Of a DNA stretch of 64,000 nucleotides, positions 48,308 through 58,115 are shown piece after piece. Origin of the DNA: Umbelopsis ramanniana AG (Eukaryota; Mucoromycota; Umbelopsidomycetes; Umbelopsidales; Umbelopsidaceae); NCBI RefSeq assembly GCF_025399195.1, contig NW_026252111.1, positions 186,001-250,000 on the forward strand, read 5' to 3'. Below the pieces are notes generated by a model that saw nothing but the letters and a program-made list of their open reading frames with translations, made no database searches and was not told the DNA's origin. A program made the translations under genes and the position numbers. How positions within the stretch are numbered: the stretch's first letter is position 1; each line of letters begins with the position of its first letter.

Positions 48308-49174
48308 ATGAGACGAATCACTCCACTGATGTTGATATTACTCTCATCCTCTGCCTTGGGGGCTCCCCAAATACTATCTCATCTATTAGACATTTCTGAT
48401 TCAATGACCAACAGCATCACTACGCCAACACCAACATCTCATACGGCTGATTCTTCTGCTGCTGCAGCTGCTACTACTACTACACAACCGGCTGTCAACA
48501 CACCCACGCCATCACCCGTAACTACATCCAAGGAAGCAAAAAATCCTACGACAACCAGCTCTACTCAAGGTGACAATCATCATGGAAGTCAGGACACTCC
48601 ACCGGATTCCTCATCCGCCATAGCTACAAGCTATCAAATCACACTACCTGCATCTACTGTGGTCGCTTGGAGTACAAATGCTGCCGGTGAAGTGTTTAGT
48701 ACACAATCCGTTGTTCCCCCAAGTGTATCCGTTGTGGTCAGCACCATCTATTCATCGAGCGCTTCTACTACTTCTCCAGTAGCCCCTGCAGATTCTCAGC
48801 CATCTTCTAGTACACCTTCCACGGGCGTCATCATTGGTTCTGTGTGTGCTTTCTTGGCTATCCTAATTGCTGGCGGAGTCTATGCTTTCTTCTGGAAAAC
48901 ACGACGTCCTTCCAATCGTCAAATGGCTCGGTTGTATGGTGGAGAGCAAGGTATTATGCAGGACGATGACGAAGCTTCAAGCAAGATGTTGAGCGACGAT
49001 CGACCAAAATATAGAACTGGGCCTGCTCCGTATTATTCCTACGCTCAGGATCCTCCAGTGATGTCGAGCCCAGCTATGGCTGAGCCCCGTGTTTCCATGC
49101 CACCGCGAGGATATGTGTCTCCCGAATTATCTAGCCAACGTATACCCATCTTCCAGCGACCAAATGAAAAATAG
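48308..49174 (+). CDS. mucin-like single-pass membrane protein
   Basis: An intronless frame of 288 aa. A signal peptide is clear (MRRITPLMLILLSSSALGAP). The ectodomain (residues about 20-170) is almost entirely Ser/Thr/Ala/Pro, suited to heavy O-mannosylation. One membrane segment follows (GVIIGSVCAFLAILIAGGVYAFF), stopped by KTRRP. The cytoplasmic tail of about 90 residues is acidic then Pro/Tyr-rich. This layout resembles fungal wall-stress sensors of the Mid2/Wsc type, but no WSC domain or Mid2 tail motif is seen. A sensor or adhesin-like surface role is inference. Confidence 0.85.
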   Translation: MRRITPLMLILLSSSALGAPQILSHLLDISDSMTNSITTPTPTSHTADSSAAAAATTTTQPAVNTPTPSPVTTSKEAKNPTTTSSTQGDNHHGSQDTPPDSSSAIATSYQITLPASTVVAWSTNAAGEVFSTQSVVPPSVSVVVSTIYSSSASTTSPVAPADSQPSSSTPSTGVIIGSVCAFLAILIAGGVYAFFWKTRRPSNRQMARLYGGEQGIMQDDDEASSKMLSDDRPKYRTGPAPYYSYAQDPPVMSSPAMAEPRVSMPPRGYVSPELSSQRIPIFQRPNEK

Positions 49175-49354
49175 AAATCTTCCATACAGAACCTCCGTCT
49201 GTATGGTCTGAAGCCAAGCGGCATACAGACGCTCTCCCCTTGAAACATAAGCATCTCCCCTCATCTCTAGACCTTTCTTTCTCAGATTTCTTTTATTACC
49301 ATAATAAACATTGAAACATCAGAATGCATGTATTTACAGATTTTTTGGTTTCTA

Positions 49355-50264
49355 TTACACAATCTCCAGAAATTCCTGGGGCTTTAAATGGAAAGTGCTC
49401 CAGAACTCATCAGAATTCAGCCGAGGTTTAACACCCCCTTTGTGCACGATTTCCTCTAATGTACCCTTGTCTCCAATGGCTTCACGGCAATCAGGGTCAT
49501 TATGCCGCAGATCTTCTATAGTATCGATCTGTTCTTTTGATCCCCATACCAGAAACATTTTCATCCAGTCGGTGGCAGTTTGATCACTGATCAACCAACG
49601 CTCGCCTGGTGTAAACTGGCCATGTACTGCAAAAATAGCTCGCGCGACGTCTTTTCCATGAATGAGATGGAGCTGACGAGTAAGGATCTTCCCCTTGATA
49701 GATTCAGGCTTATTCATCCGTGGCATCCAATTCTTAGGTTGTCTAAAATATAATGCGTTAGCCCTAGGTAAAAAGAAACCGTGATCACAACCCATAAAGG
49801 GATGCCAGCCCTGCTAAACATTACCTCTGACCACCCCAAAGTCCGCATAAATGCAGTACTGTTCCTTTCTTTTGAATAACAACGTGTTCTGCAGGAAGTC
49901 TACCAGTATCGAGGGATGGATCCAAAGGTGTGTGACGGTCGCTGGGGTCGGCGGAGAAGACACGTGTTGAAGACAATAGAATCCAATGCGATGGCCCTTT
50001 CTTACTTGTGTACTCATCTATTAATTGGCTCATAGTATTTGCGCTCAAAACAGGGAAGGTCACCAGAACAGTTTGCGCCCACGGTAAGTTAGAGACGTCG
50101 GGAGTGTCTGTCAAAGTCCAAGGAATAGTGCCATTACGGCCATCACGCGTAGTGGCAGCAAATGAGACTTTTTGGTCCAAGAGAAGGTCTTGCAAAAACT
50201 GACCAGTCCAACCTAAGCCAAGGATCAGCACCTGAATAGATCCTGCAAATGATAATTGCTGCAT
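49355..50264 (-). CDS. Rossmann-fold NAD(P)-binding protein (atypical SDR)
   Basis: Minus-strand exons 49825-50264 and 49742-49355 join across an 82-bp intron and give 275 aa. The N-terminal nucleotide-binding loop is IQVLILGLGWTGQFL (GxGxxG). Later parts follow the extended-SDR order: VTFPVLSAN, HWILLSSTRVFS, CGLWGG and LHLIHGKDVARAIFAV. The usual YxxxK catalytic pair is not in its standard place, as in bacterial YeeZ-like proteins and plant relatives. Substrate unknown; it may be an NAD(P)-sensing or reductase-like protein. No targeting signal is evident. Confidence 0.82.
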
Positions 50265-50743
50265 GGGTTGGTAGTACGGGGATCGCTTGGGTTGTCTCGG
50301 ATTTGGAAAGGCAATCGATTGAGCGTACCGAAATTTTCAAATTACGCAAGTCACATGATTGGTATCCTTGGAATGCGGCCGCACAGGGAAGAAATTTCCT
50401 GGGAGAGGGTGGCTTAGGTCCAAAAGGCTTCCGAAGCACCCTAGTCGACAGACTAGATGCATAAACATTTAATTTATATTATAGCTTCCTGTATCTTGTT
50501 TTTCTGTTTCTTTCAGAGTCCATTTGATGCGGTTGTGTCTCCAGACCTTAACGCTGTGATCAGAGATAGGAAACATTCTTTATGAAGGCATCCGCCGCGG
50601 GAACGATTTGCCCCAAAATGAAGTTTAACAGCAGCCAATCAGCTTGGGGTTCGGGAGGGAGCCAGAAACCCTCTCTCACACTGTCACTGAAAAAATTCTT
50701 TTCGAGCTGAACTCGTTTCTTTTCACCCTTTCTTTCCGTCACC
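50265..50743. other. intergenic, divergent promoter region
   Basis: 479 bp between the Rossmann protein (minus) and PDA1 (plus). The 50249-50464 open frame lacks protein-like features. The last 60 bp form a pyrimidine-rich leader. No site can be named. Confidence 0.45.
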
Positions 50744-52170
50744 ATGCTTCGCTCAACCGCATCTCGCTTGTTGGCTAACGTCCGAGTCGCCCCTAAGGCC
50801 TTTGCTCCTGCCGTATGTATTACATGCCTTCTTCTTATACTACTTGATACGCTTTAACGTCATAGCCCATTAACGCCTACGATGTTTATCCATTTTTTTT
50901 TGGTTCCCGTGTTTAGCGTGCTTTCTCTACCACTGCTCCTAGCTTCTTCGCTTCTGCCACCGATGCTTCTGAGAAAGTCAAGATCACCCTCCCAGAGTCT
51001 TCTTTCGAGGTTTACAACCTTGAGAAGCCTTCTTTGGAACTAGAGTTCTCCAAGGAAGCGCTGGTCGATATGTACACAAAGATGGTCACCATGCGCAGAA
51101 TGGAGATGGCTGCTGATGCCCTTTACAAGGCCAAGCAAATCCGTGGTTTCTGCCACTTGTGCACTGGACAGGTACGTAGTCAATCTTTTTTGCTTTTATA
51201 CAACCGTTCTATTTCCACTTTTTGGTTGTAAACGGGAACGGGATATCGCGGGAACTGACATACAAAAAAAAAAAACCTTTGTACCTTATAGGAAGCTGTC
51301 TCTGTCGGTATGGAATCTGCTATCAACTCTAGCGATCAAATCATCACTGCCTACAGATGCCACGGTTTCACCTACGTCCGTGGTGGATCCATCAAGAGCA
51401 TCATTGGTGAACTTTTGGGTCGTGAATGCGGTATCTCCAAGGGAAAGGGTGGCTCTATGCACATGTTCTCCCCCGCTTTCTATGGTGGTAACGGTATTGT
51501 CGGTGCTCAAGTCCCTCTTGGTGCCGGTATTGCTTTCACCCAAAAGTACTTGGACATCCCTGCCGTCACTTTCTCTTTGTACGGTGATGGTGCTTCCAAC
51601 CAAGGTCAAGTCTTCGAGGCTTACAACATGGCCAAGCTTTGGGATCTTCCCTGCGTCTTTGTTTGCGAGAACAACAAGTATGGTATGGGTACCTCTGCTG
51701 CCAGATCTTCTGCTTCTACCCAATACTATACCCGCGCTGGTTACATTCCTGGTATTCAGGTCAACGGAATGGATGTCTTTGCTGTTCACCAAGCCTGCAA
51801 GTTTGCCAAGGAATGGACCACTTCTGGCAAGGGTCCTCTTGTCATGGAATTGAACACCTACCGTTATGGTGGTCACTCCATGTCTGACCCCGGTACCACT
51901 TACCGTACCCGTGAGGAAATTCAACACATGCGTTCCACCTCCGATCCCATCACCGGTCTCAAGCAACACCTTCTTGACAACAGCGTCGCCTCTGAAGCTG
52001 AGCTCAAGGCCATCGATAAGGAAGCCCGCAAGATCGTTGATGAGGCTGTCAAGGAAGCTCAAGCTTCCCCCGAGCCTGACTTGAAGGAGTTCTGGACCGA
52101 CATCTACCAACCCGGTTCTGAGCCCGTGATGGTTCGTGGCCGTGAACCTGGCGAATCCCACTGGTACTAA
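50744..52170 (+). CDS. PDA1: pyruvate dehydrogenase E1 component, alpha subunit
   Basis: Exons 50744-50812, 50917-51171 and 51292-52170 sum to 1203 nt, 400 aa. The N-terminus is a mitochondrial targeting peptide (MLRSTASRLLANVRVAPKAF, no acidic residue). Marks of E1-alpha are YTKMVTMRRMEMAADALY, AYRCHGFTYVRGG, GKGGSMHMFS, the thiamine-diphosphate motif GDGASNQGQ ending in NNKYGMGTS, and the regulatory loop YGGHSMSDPGTTYRTREE, whose first Ser is the inhibitory phosphosite. It decarboxylates pyruvate in the matrix PDH complex. Codon use is highly biased. The antisense frame is open for almost 300 codons because of that bias. Confidence 0.97.
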
Positions 52171-52510
52171 ATCAAACACTTGGGATATCGTTGATATTCG
52201 TTTGATGTAGAAAAAAATCCTTCAAAAGAAAAAAAAAAAATCTAAACAGATACAACCAAAATCTTTCACGCTCAGTAACTATTTGTGGTTCTGTTCTATC
52301 CACTTTCTACTCTCTCCCTTATCATTTTTTACGCCATGCTTTTGTACGCTTCTTTTCTCTCTAGACTTGCCGACATCCTGCAACACTTTTACATATTCAC
52401 CAATAAACTCTCGACACTTGTCAATGAATAATACAATTTAGGAAAACAGTGGGGGGATGTACATTGTATAACAGGATGCTTTTTGATGAGCACTATTTAG
52501 TGAATGCGGT
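52171..52510. other. intergenic between convergent genes
   Basis: 340 bp between the ends of PDA1 and SNF5. Contains an A-run near 52227-52240 and pyrimidine-rich sequence. No gene recognised. Confidence 0.5.
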
Positions 52511-54336
52511 TCAATACGGTCTATTACTATGGGTAGGTCGCCCAGTGAGCATTAATCGATTGCCCATTCCTAAAGCCATGGAGAGATGGTCAGGGTGTCT
52601 TGAAACGGGGTATCCTGGGGAGTTATTCATGGCAGCATCAGCAGCAATGCTCGCTCTTGCTTGTTGAGCACTCTTTCGCTGGGACGTGCTTGATCTCATC
52701 GACATGGTCTGTGTGTAGCCATAATTTCCAGGTGTGCCTTGGTCGCTTAATTCGCCCAACATTTGATCTTCATTGAGCTCCAGCTGCGGTGCAGACGCTC
52801 GACCTGTACGGTGCGTTTTTTGGGGTTCTCTGTCCGGCACGGTGACTCCTCTACGGCTTCGCTTTTGCCGTCGCTTCCGTCTATACAATGATAAGATGAT
52901 AAATGCCTCTAGAAAATAGGAGCCATTCAAAAGGATGGACCTATCGCTTACCTTGTTTCACGCATACGATCCCGCTCTATCTTTTCCACTTCAGGGTCGG
53001 TGAGATGTAATATAACAGGAGTGAATTGCACTGACACGTCGTCATTTCTGATACTTTTTTTCACCCGAGGCAGGAAAACTTGCTTCAGTTCATCATCGTC
53101 CACAGGTGATCCGTCAAATTCATACCCAGTGAGAAGTAGTGACTTCATATATACGTGAACTTGTTCGCGTATCGAATGTGCAATGGCAGTTCTGGTAACC
53201 ATAAACCTTGGTCAGTGGATCTCATCAAAAGTATCCATTCATATGTCTGTGTAATGAACTCACTTGAATTCGCCGCCCAAGCCAAGGTCAGTGGCCAGTA
53301 TGTCAGCAAACTGCTCTGGGGAATTGTTCTGGCTAGCAATATCCCATTCAAATTGATCGATCAACGCACGATTTCCTACTGTGATGTCAAGCTAAATTAC
53401 AAGCAGATGTCAGTAGATGTTCTCTGATAGCTTCTTTTAAAAAATTACGAGTCTCTTGCCTTAATAACTGTCCGTAGTTCCAGACCCAACGAGGCAGCTT
53501 CTTGTAGTTGACGACATGGTGGTGAATTTTCGTTCGATTCTGATATAGTTGGAGCATGGAGATAGTAGTCTTCGGTTTGCTCGCGTATAGCTTTGGCAAT
53601 ATCCGTGGCAAATAAGGGAGCAGGTAGACTTAAATCATCGCACAAAACCGCAGCAAATGCCTCCGGTGTAATGACCGTTTCTGTGAGAACCAAAGCATTT
53701 AGTTGAGCTGGGCGGGTACTTGCATAAATTGACATTCATTAGTTTCAAATCTTTCAAGTTACCGTTCAAATTCCAAGTAAATGTGTCGCTCAAGCGATAT
53801 CCTTCTGCTTCTAAATCAATTCGTATGGGGACCAGCCTTTCTTCCTTCTGATTTTGCTCTCGTGAATATGCGACACCTCTGTGGGGGAACAAAATGGTGG
53901 ATCAACTGGTATGTCCTACATGCAACCTTCATCAAATTCACACTTACACTCGAAGCTCGCTGCTTTTGAATCGCTTCGGTCTTTGCATTGGATATAAGAT
54001 TTGGCTTGGTCCGTTGGTTGGGACGTTGCCAGGTCCCCGGTAGCCAGGACCGAAATAATGACTTTGGAGGCGGTGTCGATAGTCTTTTTCGATATTGTAC
54101 ATCTCTATGTCCCCTTTCTTTTGTTTGGCAAGTTGTATATGCTCATTTCGTTGCTTATTAAGAATGTTTTGATATTCTGTGTCTTTTTGAATGTAGTGAC
54201 CGAGATTTTTCTTTTGAAGTGGCGTTTCAATCGTTATGCTTCTTACAGACGGTGTCAAAATATTTCGTCCAGCAGCATGGCTCGTCGAAGCGGGTGGTAG
54301 ACTTGAATACGCAGCATATCGAGTATGAATGTCCAT
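52511..54336 (-). CDS. SNF5: SNF5/SMARCB1 chromatin-remodelling subunit
   Basis: Minus-strand exons 53948-54336, 53763-53878, 53460-53680, 53264-53391, 52952-53191 and 52511-52880 sum to 1464 nt, 487 aa. The two SNF5 repeats are clear: [23 protein letters not shown] with [13 protein letters not shown], and [20 protein letters not shown] with [19 protein letters not shown]. Between and after them are the usual IAHSIREQV helix and the basic tail ([11 protein letters not shown]). It is a core subunit of SWI/SNF or RSC; the sequence alone does not separate Snf5 from Sfh1. The intron 53392-53459 has a GC donor (AAG|GCAAGA) that gives the conserved K-L-D junction. The start is the first ATG in frame at 54336. 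Confidence 0.92.
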
Positions 54337-55411
54337 TCTTGCATGGGCTGCGAAGTAAAGTGAGTGCGTGGAAATCGCTGTGAACTGCTGATTCACACAC
54401 TGGAAATCTCGGGCAAAGACAGTCTGAATTTCAGGTCGCTTCAAAAAATATCATGTAATTATATCATTGAAATATTCGCGTCAGGCACCATTGCAGTGCT
54501 ACCACATTCCTAGGCGCTGATACGGAGAAGCAGTCTCTTAGGGGTGCTGTATATCTTGTGACGCCATGTATTCCATACCCCTTAAAGTCGTGATAGCAAT
54601 ATGAAGAAAATCGCCAGTACCTAGAGGCAAGGCAGGTTGGGTTGTAACGACTATGGCACTAGAATGAGAGTGATAAACCTAGTACTGTGATGCTCGAGCA
54701 ACCATAGTTCCTCAAGCCAGACTCAAGCCAGATGATCATTTTTTGTAGATATAAACTCGGAAACCCTTGCTCAGCTCTTGATATGTTCACTTTAAAAGAT
54801 TCACTAGTAATACTTTGTACATTTCTGTTTCTGAGAGCCCGTATGATGACTTGATATAATCAAGAAAGGAATGACATCTGTCGGATGGCCGATCTGATGG
54901 CATTGGCAACACTCAGATTGACCCGACATCCAAGATGATGCTTTTTATATTCATTTTTAATTTAAAAAAAAGTGGTGTTGAGACGTTTCCGAAGAAACAA
55001 TGCCTTCAAACACATAAGTGTTTACGAGTGAGCAGAGCTCAGCAATAATCCGTTCTTCTCTAGAGGGTCTGCCAAATATCTCTCCTTCGTTCGCAAACAA
55101 GGATTCGCAAGCTGGCACCTGCGGGGGCCAATTTATAGGGAAAATTTTGTGGTGACGGTCAAAATTCAGTTGCCTTACTTTCTAATATGTGTTTCTAGAT
55201 CGTTTTTTGTAGTGAAAGATAATATAATGATTTGTTAATTTGGTCCTTCCTATTGGAATGCTTATACAAACCCGATAAGCGACAATTACCAAACTTCAAG
55301 TTGGTGGGTTTTTTTAAACAAAAATAAAAGTAAAATAAATTATTAACATCAATTACATACACAAAGTACAGAATTATTTTTTTCAGTGGAGAAAACACAA
55401 AAAGGGCTACA
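54337..55411. other. intergenic
   Basis: 1.07 kb between SNF5 (minus, start side) and the Zn2Cys6 gene (minus, end side). A short direct repeat CTCAAGCCAGA occurs twice near 54713-54736. The part from 55180 is A/T-rich 3' region. A frame upstream of the SNF5 ATG stays open for about 36 codons but has no ATG. No gene recognised. Confidence 0.5.
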
Positions 55412-57649
55412 TCAGAACAAGATACCCTGTTGGTTGGCAAGAAGCCAGTCTTCTGTACTGGTAAATATCATAGACGACAGTAAAGAAATGTCTAAAAGTG
55501 ATTCAGCCGGTGACCTTGAGGAGGAGGACGACCTTGCATATCTTGCTGTTTGAGGAGCATGCTTTTCACGTATAGACTCCCTCATAGCGGAAAAGTTGGA
55601 AAGTGGATGGAGTTTGTAATCGGGAGATATTTGAGGTGCACTACCTCCTGTTGGTTCAGGTGAACTTTCTCGACTAGCGAGGTTAGGACTAACATTTGGT
55701 ATGGACAAGGGAGATTTTTGGATCAGCTTCTCTACAGCTCCCAGAATTTTTGCGATGCCTGGGATTCGCCTTGTGAGAGCCTGTAGATACATGACGTTAT
55801 ACTCGATGAGCTTTACGGTGGCATCTAACTTTTCGTCTGTAATCCGATCGGCAGCGATATCGGTGGTGTAAACAATTTGTATCCGTGTTGCTTCATGCGC
55901 TGCAATTGCGAGACTAGGATCGCCAACTTCTTCCGGCAAATGGTAAAGAGCGTTTTGGAAAATGTTGGATATGTCACACGCATGCTGGTAGCACGCATCT
56001 TGTTTCTCGATGATAAAGTCGACCGGCGCAGCAATTTGGATAGCTTCTATGCTGGATGTCTTTGGATAGGATAGGCCAGGCATAACTATTCGGAAAATGT
56101 CGCAGTAGCATAGATGATACAAAATTTGTATTAAGAATAGCGGTAGTAGCAGACCTTGTTCCTTTCGGATAAAGATAACAGAAGGCGTGAGAGCAAGGTC
56201 CGATGGACAGCTCATTTTCCAAGCCATTAGATCAGAAAGGATGCGCGAAAACTCGGAAGTGGGAAGCCATGGATCTTCATCCTCCATGAATCGCTTGACA
56301 TATTTCAGAACCCTATTGCGGATATACACAATACGAATCATGTATGCTCGATAATCCATATTACTAGTAGGTGAGATAGGTTGATCGAATATATTGGCAA
56401 ACTTGAGCGTTTCTCCTGGTGTCACGGTTTCAGTTATGCAGGGTCGTTCAAACAAGAAGTTGTCTTCTGAACAAGGAAGCTGAATTTTGATATCGCTTTC
56501 ATCTATCAATTGTAATTGCTTGACGCCGGAAGCCGTCGATGAATCCAGAAGATAGCATGCCCACATCAGTCGCCTTCGACATTCTTTCTCAGTGCAGTTC
56601 ATGGTTGACTCCGAACACAAGACATCAAAGTCGTATTCTAGATTGATTTGTAACGCTTGAGACATGCGAGCTGCCAAGCCAGTTAATAAGAAGCAATTAC
56701 TTAGTTTGCCAACTCGATTTTCGTGTTCGTGCAGTAGAATGACGGACATTAGATTGCTGATGGATATTGAGTTTGGAGATATCATTAAAAGCTGATGTGC
56801 GTGGTTCGCCCATTGATTGCCCATCTCCCATAGCTCTGGCGATTCGGCATGGTTTATTTTTGTTGCCAGAGCACATATTGTGAGTAATAACGTCTTTGCT
56901 TCAGCGGTCGATTCGTGACCTTCGTCGAGTCGAAAGATGAATGTTGGTTTGTGAAGAAAACCAAACATTCGAGATGGATATATCTCTGAGAAAAATCTCT
57001 CTACCAGCATTCGTACCAATACCTTGTCAGGTAATTGTATTTCAATGGGCGACGAAATTGGAACTCTTATTGCGTGAGTAGAAACGACTTTACTTGATGG
57101 GTAGGATTGTGTTCTTCGAGGTGAATTAATACCAATCTGCGTGACATGGTCGGCATTTAAAGTAACTAGAACTTTAGTTCTATTGTTACTAGGCACTTCG
57201 CTGTCCGTAAGATTGGGCCGTGTTGGCTGCGAGGTAATGGGTTGTTGTTGTATGTCAACTTGATTACTTGACGGATTAGGTTCATCAAGTGAACTACTAG
57301 TTTCAATGCTCGACGATGAGCGACCAGAGCTATTGGCGTAGGTGCATAGCAAATTGTTGTAAACGCACCGGTTGCAAGCCGGTCGACCTCCACTGCATTT
57401 TCGTTTTTGATTTCGACACTCAAGGCAACTTCTGATGGTACGTCGACGTACGGTTCCGGCTTTTGTTAAAGTTGACATTGTTTCAGCAGTTAACTCAACT
57501 GTATGTACTGGACCGTTTCCTCGTCGGCAAACTTCGTGCAACCGACTGCAATTGCCACATACACCAGAGCGGGTATCGCATTTGACTCTACGAGCCCTAC
57601 AAGTCAAACAGCCTGATTTAGAACGATGTTTTGGTTCTTTTGTCTGCAT
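55412..57649 (-). CDS. transcription factor with two Zn2Cys6 clusters
   Basis: An intronless 745-aa protein from ATG 57649. Two complete Zn2Cys6 clusters follow each other: Cys 14-17-24-31-34-41 (CLTCRARRVKC...CGNC) and Cys 75-78-85-92-95-102 (CLECRNQKRKC...CNRC), each with C-x2-C-x6-C-x6-C-x2-C-x6-C spacing. The middle is a fungal-specific transcription factor domain (FSEIYPSRMFGFLHKPTF, LLTGLAARMSQALQINLEYD, CRRRLMWACYLLD). The C-terminus is Ser/Pro-rich. It is divergent from the MFS gene, the usual arrangement of a pathway regulator, and the likely regulator of the transporter and the sulfatase downstream of it. The lack of introns contrasts with most of the window. Confidence 0.93.
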   Translation of the reverse strand: MQTKEPKHRSKSGCLTCRARRVKCDTRSGVCGNCSRLHEVCRRGNGPVHTVELTAETMSTLTKAGTVRRRTIRSCLECRNQKRKCSGGRPACNRCVYNNLLCTYANSSGRSSSSIETSSSLDEPNPSSNQVDIQQQPITSQPTRPNLTDSEVPSNNRTKVLVTLNADHVTQIGINSPRRTQSYPSSKVVSTHAIRVPISSPIEIQLPDKVLVRMLVERFFSEIYPSRMFGFLHKPTFIFRLDEGHESTAEAKTLLLTICALATKINHAESPELWEMGNQWANHAHQLLMISPNSISISNLMSVILLHEHENRVGKLSNCFLLTGLAARMSQALQINLEYDFDVLCSESTMNCTEKECRRRLMWACYLLDSSTASGVKQLQLIDESDIKIQLPCSEDNFLFERPCITETVTPGETLKFANIFDQPISPTSNMDYRAYMIRIVYIRNRVLKYVKRFMEDEDPWLPTSEFSRILSDLMAWKMSCPSDLALTPSVIFIRKEQGLLLPLFLIQILYHLCYCDIFRIVMPGLSYPKTSSIEAIQIAAPVDFIIEKQDACYQHACDISNIFQNALYHLPEEVGDPSLAIAAHEATRIQIVYTTDIAADRITDEKLDATVKLIEYNVMYLQALTRRIPGIAKILGAVEKLIQKSPLSIPNVSPNLASRESSPEPTGGSAPQISPDYKLHPLSNFSAMRESIREKHAPQTARYARSSSSSRSPAESLLDISLLSSMIFTSTEDWLLANQQGILF

Positions 57650-58115
57650 CGCGAACCTCTTCACTCCATTGGGTACGGGATGTGAATTTCAAACAGAGTG
57701 TGGGGAAAGTCCCAGAGCAAACTTGATAGGTCGCGTGATTTCCATGAAAAATGGTGTGAGCCCGCCACTTCTTACCCAAGCGCTTATTGCCAGGCTAGAG
57801 TCATAAGCGATATCCGCATACATCTTTGCTTATGTTTCCTCAATGGCAGTGTAAGTCTGGCTGCAGACTAGGTGAAGGATTGGAAAAGATCTTGAAAACA
57901 ATTGTTGTGCTGAGGATCATTATCCGACAACTTTCAGGCACAGTTCTCAAAAGCCAATGTGAGAATTTGCGATACTTTTCCACACTTATCCGAGTGCCGG
58001 ACAATGGATGACCCCCACGCCTGAGCGCGAACTTATATAAGCAAGCACACTTCCCCCAGCGGATGCTAATCATCAATACAGCAAGGCAGCTAAGGACAAG
58101 GCTCCATAGTAGAAA
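57650..58115. promoter_or_regulatory. divergent promoter, Zn2Cys6 gene / MFS gene
   Basis: 466 bp without coding sequence. An everted CGG pair TCCG-AGTGC-CGGA lies at 57989-58001; further single TCCG/CGGA half-sites are near 57812, 57923 and 58060. TATATAA at 58034-58040 is about 80 bp upstream of the MFS ATG. CGG triplets are the standard Zn2Cys6 target; use by the adjacent regulator is inference. Confidence 0.5.

Noticed and set aside
50249-50464. 71-codon plus-strand frame between the Rossmann gene and PDA1
   Set aside because: It overlaps the start of the Rossmann gene in antisense and shows no protein character.
51286-52179. 297-codon open frame antisense to PDA1
   Set aside because: It mirrors the strongly biased codons of PDA1 exon 3; the translated product has no family features and the sense gene is certain.
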